From Clostridia bacterium (GTDB taxonomy: Bacteria > Bacillota > Clostridia > Oscillospirales > CAG-272): a stretch of 37,683 nucleotides of DNA. The stretch is taken from contig CAAFYZ010000033.1 in assembly GCA_900767415.1 (NCBI GenBank), positions 1-37,683 of the forward strand, read 5' to 3'. Both the position numbers and the translations under genes were made by a program. The stretch's first letter is position 1, and each line of letters starts with the position of its first letter. A model generated the notes under the pieces. The model ran no database searches and was not told the origin of the DNA. It saw only the letters and a list, made by a program, of their open reading frames with translations. Positions 24,044 to 31,870 of the stretch are shown here, piece by piece.

Positions 24044-24664
24044 ATGCGGGAAGGAATTTCAAGAGCTACCATGGGCAGACTGCCCGAATATCTGCGCTAT
24101 CTCGAAGGATTGCCGAGAGGGACGCGCCGCGTCTCCGCCACGGCGATCGCCCGCGGACTCGGACTCGGAGAAGTGCAGGTCAGAAAAGACCTTGCCTCCG
24201 TATGCGGCGCGGGAAAGCCGAAGGTCGGTTATGACGTCGGGGTGCTCGCCCGCAGTATCCGCGGGGCGCTCGGCGACGGAGACGACTGTGAGGCGGTCAT
24301 CGTCGGCGCGGGGAAACTCGGGACGGCACTTCTGGACTTTTCCGGATTTGCCGATTACGGCATACGGATTCCGTGTGCCTTCGACATTCACGCCGAGCGA
24401 TGCGCGGCCGGCGTCCTCCCGATGGAAGAGCTGCGTTCTTATTGCACGCTCCATCAGGTGGAGGTCGGGATTCTTACCGTCCCGCCGGAGGCGGCGCAGA
24501 CCTGCGCCGATCTTCTCGTGAGTGCGGGCGTGCGGGCGATCTTCTGCCTTGCCCCGGTGCGGCTGGCACTGCCACCCGGCGTGAGCGTCAGATATGAGAA
24601 CATGGCACTTTCCCTCGCCCACCTTTGCCGCAGGGCGAAGGAAACCGAAACAAGGTTATATTAA
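24044..24664 (+). CDS. Second Rex-family redox repressor, divergent subgroup
   Basis: A 206-residue Rex-family protein. The N-terminal winged helix (about 8-60) has RLPEYLRYLEGL and GEVQVRKDLASVCGAGKPKVGYD; the Rossmann part has VIVGAGKLGTALLDFSGF (GAGKLG at about 88-93), FDIHAERC and the C-terminal ENMALSLAHL. It shares the fold with the Rex at 4362 but differs in the DNA-recognition segment (QVRKDL versus QIRQDL, GAGKPKVGYD versus GGFGQQGYGY). GGAGGG precedes the ATG by six bases. It lies 15 bases before adhE on the same mRNA, so it probably senses NADH and controls its own operon. Confidence 0.9.
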   Translation: MREGISRATMGRLPEYLRYLEGLPRGTRRVSATAIARGLGLGEVQVRKDLASVCGAGKPKVGYDVGVLARSIRGALGDGDDCEAVIVGAGKLGTALLDFSGFADYGIRIPCAFDIHAERCAAGVLPMEELRSYCTLHQVEVGILTVPPEAAQTCADLLVSAGVRAIFCLAPVRLALPPGVSVRYENMALSLAHLCRRAKETETRLY

Positions 24665-24679
24665 GAAAGGATAGGATAT

Positions 24680-27397
24680 ATGGAAACCAACGAAAGAATC
24701 ATTGTCGACAGCGTGGAGACGCTGGAAAGCACGATCGCCCGTGTGAGAGAGGCGCAGAAGAAATTCGCGACCTACACGCAGGAGCAGGTCGACGAAATCT
24801 TCAAAGCCGCCGCCATCGCCGCGAACCAGGCGAGAATCCCCCTTGCCAAGCAGGCGGTCGAAGAGACCGGTATGGGTGTTGTCGAAGACAAGGTCATCAA
24901 GAACAACTACGCCGCCGAGTATATTTACAATGCCTATCGCTACACCAAGACCTGCGGTGTGATCGAAGAGGACAAGGCGTACGGCACGAAAAAGATTGCC
25001 GAGCCGATCGGCGTCATCGCCGCCGTCATTCCGACGACGAACCCCACATCCACCGCGATTTTCAAGTGCCTTCTCGCTCTGAAAACGAGAAACGCCATCA
25101 TCATCAGCCCCCACCCGAGAGCAAAGCATTCGACCGCCGCGGCGGCGAAGATCGTTCTCGACGCCGCCGTGAAGGCGGGCGCACCCGAGGGCATTATCAA
25201 CTGGATCGACGTCCCGAGTCTCGATATGACCAACCTTCTGATGAAGGAAGCCGACATTATCCTTGCCACCGGCGGTCCCGGCATGGTCAAGGCGGCGTAT
25301 TCGTCGGGGAAACCCGCCCTTGGCGTCGGCGCAGGCAACACGCCCGCCATCATCGACGACACCGCGGATCTTGTTCTCGCCGTCAGCTCCATCATTCACT
25401 CGAAGACCTTCGACAACGGTATGATCTGCGCGTCCGAGCAGTCGGTTATCGTCCTCGATAAGGTCTATGACGCGGTGAAGACCGAGTTCGCCGACCGCGG
25501 ATGCTACTTCCTGAATCCCGAAGAGACCGAGAAGGTGCGCAAGACCATCATCATCAACGGCGCACTGAACGCGAAGATCGTCGGTCAGCCCGCCGTGAAA
25601 ATCGCCGCCCTTGCCGGCGTGAAGGTTCCCGAGGGGACGAAGATTCTGATCGGCGAGGTCGAGAGCGTCGATCTCTCCGAAGAGTTCGCACATGAAAAAC
25701 TCTCTCCCGTCCTTGCCATGTACCGTGCGAAGGACATTCACGACGCCTTCGACAAGGCGGAGCACCTGATCGCCGACGGCGGTTACGGTCACACCTCCTC
25801 TATTTATCTGAACGCCGTCACCGAGCGGGAAAAACTCGATGAGTTCGCCGCCCGGATGAAGACCTGCCGTATTCTTGTCAACACTCCCTCCTCGCAGGGC
25901 GGTATCGGCGACCTCTATAACTTCAAGCTGACGCCTTCTCTGACCCTCGGTTGCGGCTCTTGGGGCGGCAACTCGGTCTCCGAGAACGTCGGTGTCAAGC
26001 ACCTGATCAACATCAAGACCGTAGCAGAGAGGAGAGAAAATATGCTTTGGTTCCGCGCTCCCGAGAAGGTCTATCTCAAGAAGGGCTGCCTTCCCGTTGC
26101 TCTCAATGAGCTGAAACACGTGATGAACAAGAAGAAGGCGTTCATCGTAACCGACTCCTTCCTGTATCACAACGGCTATACAAAGCCGATCACCGATAAA
26201 CTGGACGAGCTCGGAATCGAGCATACCACCTTCTTCGACGTCGCTCCCGACCCGACCCTCGCCTGCGCCAAGGCAGGTACCGAGCAGATGAGAGCGTTCG
26301 CTCCCGACTGCATCATCGCACTGGGCGGCGGTTCCGCGATGGACGCCGGCAAGATCATGTGGGTGATGTACGAGCATCCCGAGGTGGACTTCATGGATAT
26401 GGCGATGCGCTTCCTCGATATCCGTAAGAGAGTCTACACCTTCCCGAAGATGGGGGAAAAGGCGTACTTCATCGCGATCCCCACTTCCGCCGGTACCGGC
26501 TCCGAGGTGACACCCTTCGCGGTTATCACCGATGAAAAGAGCGGGATCAAGTATCCTCTCGCCGACTATCAGCTCATGCCGAACATGGCGATCATCGACA
26601 CCGACTTCCATATGTCCGCCCCCCGCGGTCTGACCGCCGCATCGGGTATCGATGCCGTGTCCCACTGCCTCGAGGCGATCGCCTCCGTGATGGCGACCGA
26701 CTACACCGACGGACTGGCGCACCGTGCTCTGAAGAACATCTTCGAGTATCTGCCGAGAGCATACGACAACGGACAGACCGACGTCGAGGCGCGTGAGAAG
26801 ATGGCAAACGCCGCGACCATGGCAGGTATGGCATTCGCGAACGCCTTCCTCGGTGTCTGCCACTCCATGGCACATAAGCTCGGCGCCTTCCATCATCTGC
26901 CGCACGGCGTGGCGAACGCCCTGATGCTGGAGGAGGTCCTCCGCTTCAACGCGGCGGAAGCCCCCGTCAAGATGGGTACCTTCTCGCAGTACGATCACCC
27001 GCACACGCTGGCAAGATATGCCGAAGTCGCGGACACGCTCGGACTCGGCGGTACGACCGACGAAGAGAAACTCGAAAAACTCATCGACGCCGTCAACGCG
27101 CTGAAAGCGAGAGTCGGTATCAAGTCTTCCATCAAAGAATACAACATCGACGAGACCGACTTCCTGAATCGTCTCGACGCGATGACTGAGCAGGCATTCG
27201 ACGACCAGTGCACGGGTGCGAACCCGAGATACCCGCTCATGAGCGAGATCAAGCAGATGTACCTCAACGCCTATTACGGAAAGGATCACTTCAAAGAGCC
27301 GGCAATGCCCACCTCCGCCGACTTTGAAGGGAAGTCCGACGAAGGCAATTTCAAACAGCCCTACCGCCGCGCGAAGAGCGGAATGAAGAAAGCATAA
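24680..27397 (+). CDS. adhE: Bifunctional acetaldehyde-CoA/alcohol dehydrogenase
   Basis: A 905-residue AdhE with both domains complete. The N-terminal aldehyde dehydrogenase part (about 1-440) has the catalytic Cys250 in NGMICASEQSV; the C-terminal iron-dependent alcohol dehydrogenase part (about 455-880) has GGGSAMDAGK, GIDAVSHCLEA (Asp and His iron ligands) and HSMAHKLGAFHHLPHGVAN with the other His ligands. It turns acetyl-CoA into ethanol with two NADH and forms long spirosomes in other species. AAAGGATAGGA precedes the ATG. The pairing with an upstream rex gene indicates redox control. Length is normal (860-910). Confidence 0.97.
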   Translation: METNERIIVDSVETLESTIARVREAQKKFATYTQEQVDEIFKAAAIAANQARIPLAKQAVEETGMGVVEDKVIKNNYAAEYIYNAYRYTKTCGVIEEDKAYGTKKIAEPIGVIAAVIPTTNPTSTAIFKCLLALKTRNAIIISPHPRAKHSTAAAAKIVLDAAVKAGAPEGIINWIDVPSLDMTNLLMKEADIILATGGPGMVKAAYSSGKPALGVGAGNTPAIIDDTADLVLAVSSIIHSKTFDNGMICASEQSVIVLDKVYDAVKTEFADRGCYFLNPEETEKVRKTIIINGALNAKIVGQPAVKIAALAGVKVPEGTKILIGEVESVDLSEEFAHEKLSPVLAMYRAKDIHDAFDKAEHLIADGGYGHTSSIYLNAVTEREKLDEFAARMKTCRILVNTPSSQGGIGDLYNFKLTPSLTLGCGSWGGNSVSENVGVKHLINIKTVAERRENMLWFRAPEKVYLKKGCLPVALNELKHVMNKKKAFIVTDSFLYHNGYTKPITDKLDELGIEHTTFFDVAPDPTLACAKAGTEQMRAFAPDCIIALGGGSAMDAGKIMWVMYEHPEVDFMDMAMRFLDIRKRVYTFPKMGEKAYFIAIPTSAGTGSEVTPFAVITDEKSGIKYPLADYQLMPNMAIIDTDFHMSAPRGLTAASGIDAVSHCLEAIASVMATDYTDGLAHRALKNIFEYLPRAYDNGQTDVEAREKMANAATMAGMAFANAFLGVCHSMAHKLGAFHHLPHGVANALMLEEVLRFNAAEAPVKMGTFSQYDHPHTLARYAEVADTLGLGGTTDEEKLEKLIDAVNALKARVGIKSSIKEYNIDETDFLNRLDAMTEQAFDDQCTGANPRYPLMSEIKQMYLNAYYGKDHFKEPAMPTSADFEGKSDEGNFKQPYRRAKSGMKKA

Positions 27398-27410
27398 GGA
27401 GGAAGAACCG

Positions 27411-28160
27411 ATGAAACTTGACAGAATCATTGCGGTCAGAAACAACAAGACCGTTTACCGTGACGGCGACCTTTGCATGAAGGTTTTCGACGCCAACTAC
27501 TCCAAAGCCGATGTCCTCAACGAAGCGCTGAATCAGGCGCGTGTCGAAGAGACCGGGCTGAACGTTCCGAAAGTCCGCGAGGTTACCGTTATCGACGGGA
27601 AGTGGACGATCGTCACCGATTTCATCAAGGGCAAGACGCTTGCCCGTCTGATGGAAGAGAACCCCGAGAAGAAGGACGAATACCTTGAGATGTTCGTCGA
27701 TCTTCAGATCGAAGTCCAGTCGAAGAGCTGCCCCCTTCTGACCAAACTGAAGGATAAAATGAACCGCAAGATCAGCCAGACCGACTTTGACGCGACCACG
27801 CGCTACGATCTGCACACCCGCCTCGACGCCATGCCGAAGCATACGAAACTCTGCCACGGCGACTTCAACCCCTCGAACATCATCATCACCGACGACGGAA
27901 AAGCGTATATCCTCGACTGGTCGCACGCCACGCAGGGCAACGCCTCTGCCGACGCCGCCCGCACCTACCTCCTCTTCTGGCTTGCCGGAGACATCGACGG
28001 CGCGAAGAAGTATCTCGAACTCTTCTGCAAGAAGAGCAATACCGCAAAGCAGTATGTCGAGAAATGGATGCCCATCGTTGCCGCTTCCCAGTCGGTGAAG
28101 GGGAACGAAAAAGAGCGTGAGTTCCTTCACACCTGGGTCAACGTCGTCGATTACGAATAA
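27411..28160 (+). CDS. APH/choline-kinase-like phosphotransferase
   Basis: A 249-residue kinase-fold protein of the aminoglycoside phosphotransferase superfamily. It has a small N-lobe with Lys24 in LCMKVFD, the catalytic loop CHGDFNPSN (His149, Asp151, Asn156) and the metal-binding LDWSHA (Asp169). It is shorter than true resistance kinases and resembles a clostridial paralogous family of unknown substrate. AAGGAGG precedes the ATG. It starts 13 bases after adhE and is likely co-transcribed. The phosphate acceptor could be a small molecule or a protein; a drug-resistance role is not implied. Confidence 0.85.
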   Translation: MKLDRIIAVRNNKTVYRDGDLCMKVFDANYSKADVLNEALNQARVEETGLNVPKVREVTVIDGKWTIVTDFIKGKTLARLMEENPEKKDEYLEMFVDLQIEVQSKSCPLLTKLKDKMNRKISQTDFDATTRYDLHTRLDAMPKHTKLCHGDFNPSNIIITDDGKAYILDWSHATQGNASADAARTYLLFWLAGDIDGAKKYLELFCKKSNTAKQYVEKWMPIVAASQSVKGNEKEREFLHTWVNVVDYE

Positions 28161-28190
28161 TCCGCGACGCGAGAGAACACCGATTCCGAC

Positions 28191-28218
28191 GGCGGGGCAA
28201 CCGCCCCGCCGGATTTTT
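28191..28218 (+). terminator. Intrinsic terminator after the kinase gene
   Basis: GGCGGGGC (28191-28198), loop AACC, GCCCCGCC (28203-28210), then GGATTTTT. Outer TCCG/CGGA bases extend the stem. It ends the rex2-adhE-kinase operon. Confidence 0.85.
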
Positions 28219-28223
28219 GAGAA

Positions 28224-28429
28224 TCCGACGGTTTCTTCCGTCGGACACCCGGTAAATTTTAATCCCTATCTATTTTTAGCCGTTTGGCGTGAAAGTGTAA
28301 GTGCAATCTCACAGAGCGCTCTCGTGTTTCACGCACAAATTCCCCTGAAAACGGGACCCGAACCCGTTTTCGTTTCCTACGGAAACCCGGTGAATTCTCT
28401 AACCTAATTCTATTATTTTTTAGCCGTTT
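28224..28429 (+). repeat. Hairpin-rich leader with two imperfect direct repeats
   Basis: This gap before the [2Fe-2S] genes holds an 8-bp perfect hairpin (28224-28231/28238-28245), an 8-bp inverted repeat GCGTGAAA/TTTCACGC (28287-28294/28327-28334) that encloses the palindrome AGAGCGCTCT, a 9-bp hairpin GAAAACGGG/CCCGTTTTC (28347-28371) and a 6-bp hairpin GTTTCC-TAC-GGAAAC (28372-28386). After the first and last hairpins the same element occurs: ACCCGGTRAATT, a T/A/C-rich stretch with CTATT, then TTTTTAGCCGTTT (28247-28285 and 28385-28429). It could be a structured mRNA leader or two operators. No clear sigma-A promoter is seen. It does not match a riboswitch class that can be named. Confidence 0.6.
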
Positions 28430-28451
28430 ACAGCGGCGGATTGGAGCTATC

Positions 28452-28691
28452 ATGAAAGTAACCGTATGTATCGGATCCTCCTGCCATATCAAGGGCTCGC
28501 GTCAGGTCGTGGAAGAACTGCAATATCTGATCTCCGAGGCAAATCTCGGTGACAAGGTTGAACTCGGCGGCACCTTCTGCATGGGAAAATGTCAGCAGGG
28601 CGTGTGCGTTACCGTGGACGACAACTTTTTCTCGGTCAGCCCCGAGACGGTAAAAGATTTCTTTGACAAAGAAATCAAGGCAAAGGTATGA
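28452..28691 (+). CDS. Small thioredoxin-like [2Fe-2S] protein, first copy
   Basis: A 79-residue protein with the C-x4-C ... C-x3-C pattern of thioredoxin-like [2Fe-2S] ferredoxins (HydC/NuoE C-terminal type): Cys6 and Cys11 in CIGSSCHIKG, Cys43 and Cys47 in TFCMGKC; an extra Cys52 follows. Domain is free-standing rather than fused. Related domains pass electrons between NADH-linked enzymes and hydrogenases. GGAG lies five bases before the ATG. It overlaps the next gene as ATGA, which encodes a paralogue. Likely an electron carrier or sensor partner of the downstream hydrogenase-like proteins. Confidence 0.88.
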   Translation: MKVTVCIGSSCHIKGSRQVVEELQYLISEANLGDKVELGGTFCMGKCQQGVCVTVDDNFFSVSPETVKDFFDKEIKAKV

Positions 28692-28960
28692 TTGTCGTCG
28701 AAGTGTGTGTCGGCTCGTCCTGTCATCTGAAGGGCGCACCCGAACTTGTCGAACTTCTGCAAAAGAAGATTGCCGAGGAACATCTTGAGGACGAGATCGT
28801 TCTGACCGGCAGTTTCTGCACCGGAAGATGCAATCGGGTCGGCGTGACGATCACCGTCGCAGATGAAGTGTATACCGGTATAACGAAAGACGGATTTGCC
28901 GATTTTTGGCGGGATAAGATTCTTCCCGCGGTGGAAGCGCACGAGGGCGACGCTCCCTGA
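28688..28960 (+). CDS. Small thioredoxin-like [2Fe-2S] protein, second copy
   Basis: A 90-residue paralogue of the preceding protein with Cys7 and Cys12 in CVGSSCHLKG and Cys44 and Cys48 in SFCTGRC. Between the copies, the GSSCH-x-KG motif and the segment around the second Cys pair are conserved while the rest varies, so this is an old duplication. It lacks the extra Cys52 of copy one and has a longer acidic tail. The two genes overlap by four bases, so equal amounts and perhaps a heterodimer are expected. It lies 57 bases before the sensory hydrogenase gene. Confidence 0.87.
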   Translation: MIVVEVCVGSSCHLKGAPELVELLQKKIAEEHLEDEIVLTGSFCTGRCNRVGVTITVADEVYTGITKDGFADFWRDKILPAVEAHEGDAP

Positions 28961-29017
28961 CTTTTGCGTTTTTGAGAACAATACTTTGCAAAAACAATCA
29001 GAAAGGGAAGAAAAACT

Positions 29018-30694
29018 ATGTCCGATTGCTTGACATTGAAAAAATCGAACTGTAAAAACTGCTATAAATGTATTCGCCATTGCCCGGTGAAATCCATTCG
29101 CTTTTCGGCGAACCAGGCGCACATCATCGGGAACGAGTGTATCCTTTGCGGACAGTGCTTTGTCGTCTGCCCTCAGAATGCAAAGCAGATCACCGACAGC
29201 ACGGAGAAGGTGAAGGTGCTGATCCAGTCGGGAGATCCCGTCTATGTCAGTCTCGCGCCTTCCTTCATCGCGAACTATCGGGGCGTCGGCATCGACGGAA
29301 TGCGCGAGGCACTTCGGAAGCTCGGCTTTGCCGATGCGGAAGAGACTGCCGTCGGTGCAACCATCGTCAAGCGCGAGTATGAAAAAATTCTCGCCCGGGG
29401 CGACCGTGACATTCTGATCTCCTCCTGCTGCCATTCGATCAACCTTCTGATTCAGAAGTATTTCCCGACAGAACTTTCGTATCTTGCCGACGTCCTCTCG
29501 CCGATGCAGGCGCACTGCGCGGACATCAAGCGCCGCCACCCGAATGCGAAGACCGTTTTCATCGGTCCCTGCGTGGCGAAAAAGGACGAGGCGGAGCATT
29601 ACGAGGGCTTTGCCGATGCCGTGATGACTTATGAGGAACTGACCCGTTGGCTGGAGGCGGAGCACATCACGCCGAAGGCGGAGATCGATGAAAACGACGA
29701 GAGCCGCGCCCGCTTCTTCCCGACGACCGGCGGTATTCTCAAGACCATGGTGCAGGACGCGCCGGGCTATACTTACATTGCCATCGACGGCGTGGAGAAC
29801 TGCATGGCGGCACTTCACGATATCGAGAGCGGGAAAATCCACAAATGTTTTATCGAGATGTCCGCCTGCGTCGGCAGTTGCGTCGGCGGTCCCGTGATGG
29901 AAAAATATCATCGCAGTCCCGTCACGGATTATACCGCCGTGGCGCATTACGCCGGGACGCGCGATTTTGCCGTTGCCTCGCCTTCGGAAGAGTCGCTGCA
30001 CAAGAATTTCGAGACGATCGAACTCCGCAACGGGATGCCTTCCGAGAGCGAGATCACCGAGATTCTGCATAAGATGGGCAAGATGAAACCCGAGGACGAG
30101 CTGAACTGCGGTTCCTGCGGGTACAACACCTGTCGGGAAAAAGCCATTGCCGTCTATCACGGCAAGGCGGAGATCTCCATGTGCCTTCCTTTCCTGAAAG
30201 AAAAGGCGGAGAGCTTCTCCGACTGTATCGTCAACAATACGCCGAACGGACTGATCGTTGTCAACGACGCGCTGGAAGTCCAGCAGATCAACGCCGCCGC
30301 GCGTAAAATCATGAATATCCGCAGTGCTTCCGACGTTCTCGGAGATCAGATCGTCAGAATCCTGGACCCCGCGATCTTCCTCAAGGTGCTGGAAACCAAG
30401 CGCGCGATCCGCGATCAGCGTGTCTTCCTCGCGGAATATAACCGCTACGTCGAACAGACGGTTGTCTACGACGCGACCTATCGGATGCTCGTCTGCATCA
30501 TACGTGACGTGACGGACGAGGAGACGGAGAGGGAGAAGAAGGAGGACATCAGCCGCCGCACGGTGGAGATCGCCGACAAGGTGGTGGATAAGCAGATGCG
30601 CATCGTCCAGGAGATCGCCTCTCTGCTCGGCGAGACCGCCGCGGAGACGAAGATCGCCCTCACGAAACTCAAGGAGAGTATTCCAGATGAATGA
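29018..30694 (+). CDS. PAS-containing sensory [FeFe] hydrogenase-like protein (group C, HydS-like)
   Basis: A 558-residue protein. Two [4Fe-4S] ferredoxin motifs (C12-C22 with C51, C41-C47 with C22 in the usual crossed pattern) precede an H-cluster domain: L1 ISSCCHSI (135-138), L2 IGPCVAKK (183-185) and L3 EMSACVGSC (281-288). Gly and Ser replace the two Met residues that flank the H-cluster in catalytic enzymes, as in sensory group C members. A further cluster motif CGSCGYNTC (about 364-372, with C389), a PAS domain (about 400-500) and a C-terminal coiled coil (about 500-550) follow. AAAGGGAAG lies before the ATG. It overlaps the phosphatase gene by eight bases. Probable role: sensing H2 or redox state and signalling to the phosphatase. 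Confidence 0.9.
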   Translation: MSDCLTLKKSNCKNCYKCIRHCPVKSIRFSANQAHIIGNECILCGQCFVVCPQNAKQITDSTEKVKVLIQSGDPVYVSLAPSFIANYRGVGIDGMREALRKLGFADAEETAVGATIVKREYEKILARGDRDILISSCCHSINLLIQKYFPTELSYLADVLSPMQAHCADIKRRHPNAKTVFIGPCVAKKDEAEHYEGFADAVMTYEELTRWLEAEHITPKAEIDENDESRARFFPTTGGILKTMVQDAPGYTYIAIDGVENCMAALHDIESGKIHKCFIEMSACVGSCVGGPVMEKYHRSPVTDYTAVAHYAGTRDFAVASPSEESLHKNFETIELRNGMPSESEITEILHKMGKMKPEDELNCGSCGYNTCREKAIAVYHGKAEISMCLPFLKEKAESFSDCIVNNTPNGLIVVNDALEVQQINAAARKIMNIRSASDVLGDQIVRILDPAIFLKVLETKRAIRDQRVFLAEYNRYVEQTVVYDATYRMLVCIIRDVTDEETEREKKEDISRRTVEIADKVVDKQMRIVQEIASLLGETAAETKIALTKLKESIPDE

Positions 30695-31859
30695 CCTTTG
30701 TGCCGATATCGGCTACCGGAGCATCAACCACGCGGGAGAACAGCTTTGCGGTGACCATGTCGATGTCGTGGAGCAGGGAGAGAATTCGACGGTCATCGTG
30801 CTTGCCGACGGACTCGGCAGCGGGGTGAAGGCGAGCATTCTTTCCACCCTGACGGCGAAGATCATTTCGACCATGATGGCGGCACAGCTGTCGCTGGAAG
30901 ATTGCGTCGAGACGATTGCGAAGACCCTGCCGATCTGTTCGGTGCGCGGCGTCGCCTATTCCACCTTCACGATCATGCACCTTGTGGACAACCGCGAGAT
31001 GGAATTGATCCAGTACGACAACCCGCAGGTCATCGTCCTCCGCGACGGGAAGAATTACGAATATCCCCGCACCGAGATGAACATCGACGGCAAGAAGATT
31101 TTCAAATCGCAGATCAAACTTTACGAGGACGATATTTTCATCGCGATGAGCGACGGGTGCCCCCATGCGGGCATCGGGACGGCATACAACTTCGGCTGGA
31201 AGAGAGAGGACATTATCGCGTATATGGAGGCGGTCAGTGCCGCCGGCTATACCGCGAAGACGCTCTCCACCATTCTGATCGACGAGGTCGATAAACTCTA
31301 CGGCAAAAAGCCGGGAGACGACGCGACCGCCTGCGTCGTGAAGGTGCGCCGCAGAGTCCCGATGAACATCCTTTTCGGTCCCCCGGCGAACCGCGACGAC
31401 GCGAACCGCATGATGTCACTTTTCTTCTCCAAGGAAGGGAAGCATATCATCTGCGGCGGCACGACTTCTTCCATCGCCGCGAAGTATCTCGGCAAAACGG
31501 TAAAGACAAGTTTACAATTCGTGCGCAGTGACATCCCTCCGATTGCGGAAATCGAGGGAGTCGACCTCGTTACCGAGGGCGTCATTACCGTGAACCGCGT
31601 GGTGGAATATGCCAAAGACGCCGTCGGAGAAAACAAGCTTTACGAGAAGTGGAGTTTCGGACATGACGGCGCGTCTCTCATCTGCCGTCTGCTCTTCGAG
31701 GAGGCGACGGATATCAACTTCTACGTCGGCAGAGCGGTAAACCCCGCGCATCAGAACCCCGATCTTCCCATCAACTTCAACATCAAGATGAATCTTGTCG
31801 AGGAACTTTCCGCTTGCCTTGTGAAGATGGGGAAGCGGATCAAAGTCAGTTATTTTTGA
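30687..31859 (+). CDS. PP2C/SpoIIE-type serine phosphatase with an unidentified C-terminal domain
   Basis: A 390-residue protein. Residues 1-222 form a SpoIIE-like PP2C phosphatase: metal-binding Asp residues in GDHVDVV (Asp23), ADGLGSG (Asp41), MSDGCPHAG (Asp156) and GDDATACVV (Asp211/212) are all present, so activity is expected. Residues 225-390 form a second domain (NILFGPPANRDDANRMMSLF, IICGGTTSSIAAKYLG, ...) without a match that can be named; it seems specific to phosphatases beside hydrogenase genes. The ATG overlaps the end of the HydS-like gene and AGGAGAG lies eight bases upstream. Likely the output enzyme of the sensor, removing phosphate from a Ser/Thr protein that is not known. 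Confidence 0.88.
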   Translation: MNDLCADIGYRSINHAGEQLCGDHVDVVEQGENSTVIVLADGLGSGVKASILSTLTAKIISTMMAAQLSLEDCVETIAKTLPICSVRGVAYSTFTIMHLVDNREMELIQYDNPQVIVLRDGKNYEYPRTEMNIDGKKIFKSQIKLYEDDIFIAMSDGCPHAGIGTAYNFGWKREDIIAYMEAVSAAGYTAKTLSTILIDEVDKLYGKKPGDDATACVVKVRRRVPMNILFGPPANRDDANRMMSLFFSKEGKHIICGGTTSSIAAKYLGKTVKTSLQFVRSDIPPIAEIEGVDLVTEGVITVNRVVEYAKDAVGENKLYEKWSFGHDGASLICRLLFEEATDINFYVGRAVNPAHQNPDLPINFNIKMNLVEELSACLVKMGKRIKVSYF

Positions 31860-31870
31860 GGTAGGAAACC

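Noticed and set aside
24656..27448. A 930-codon open frame on the minus strand opposite adhE
   Set aside because: Complementary to a complete, strongly recognisable adhE; composition is that of an antisense shadow.
28224..28429. CRISPR-like array in the repeated leader
   Set aside because: Only two imperfect copies with different lengths and a structured spacer; no cas genes nearby.
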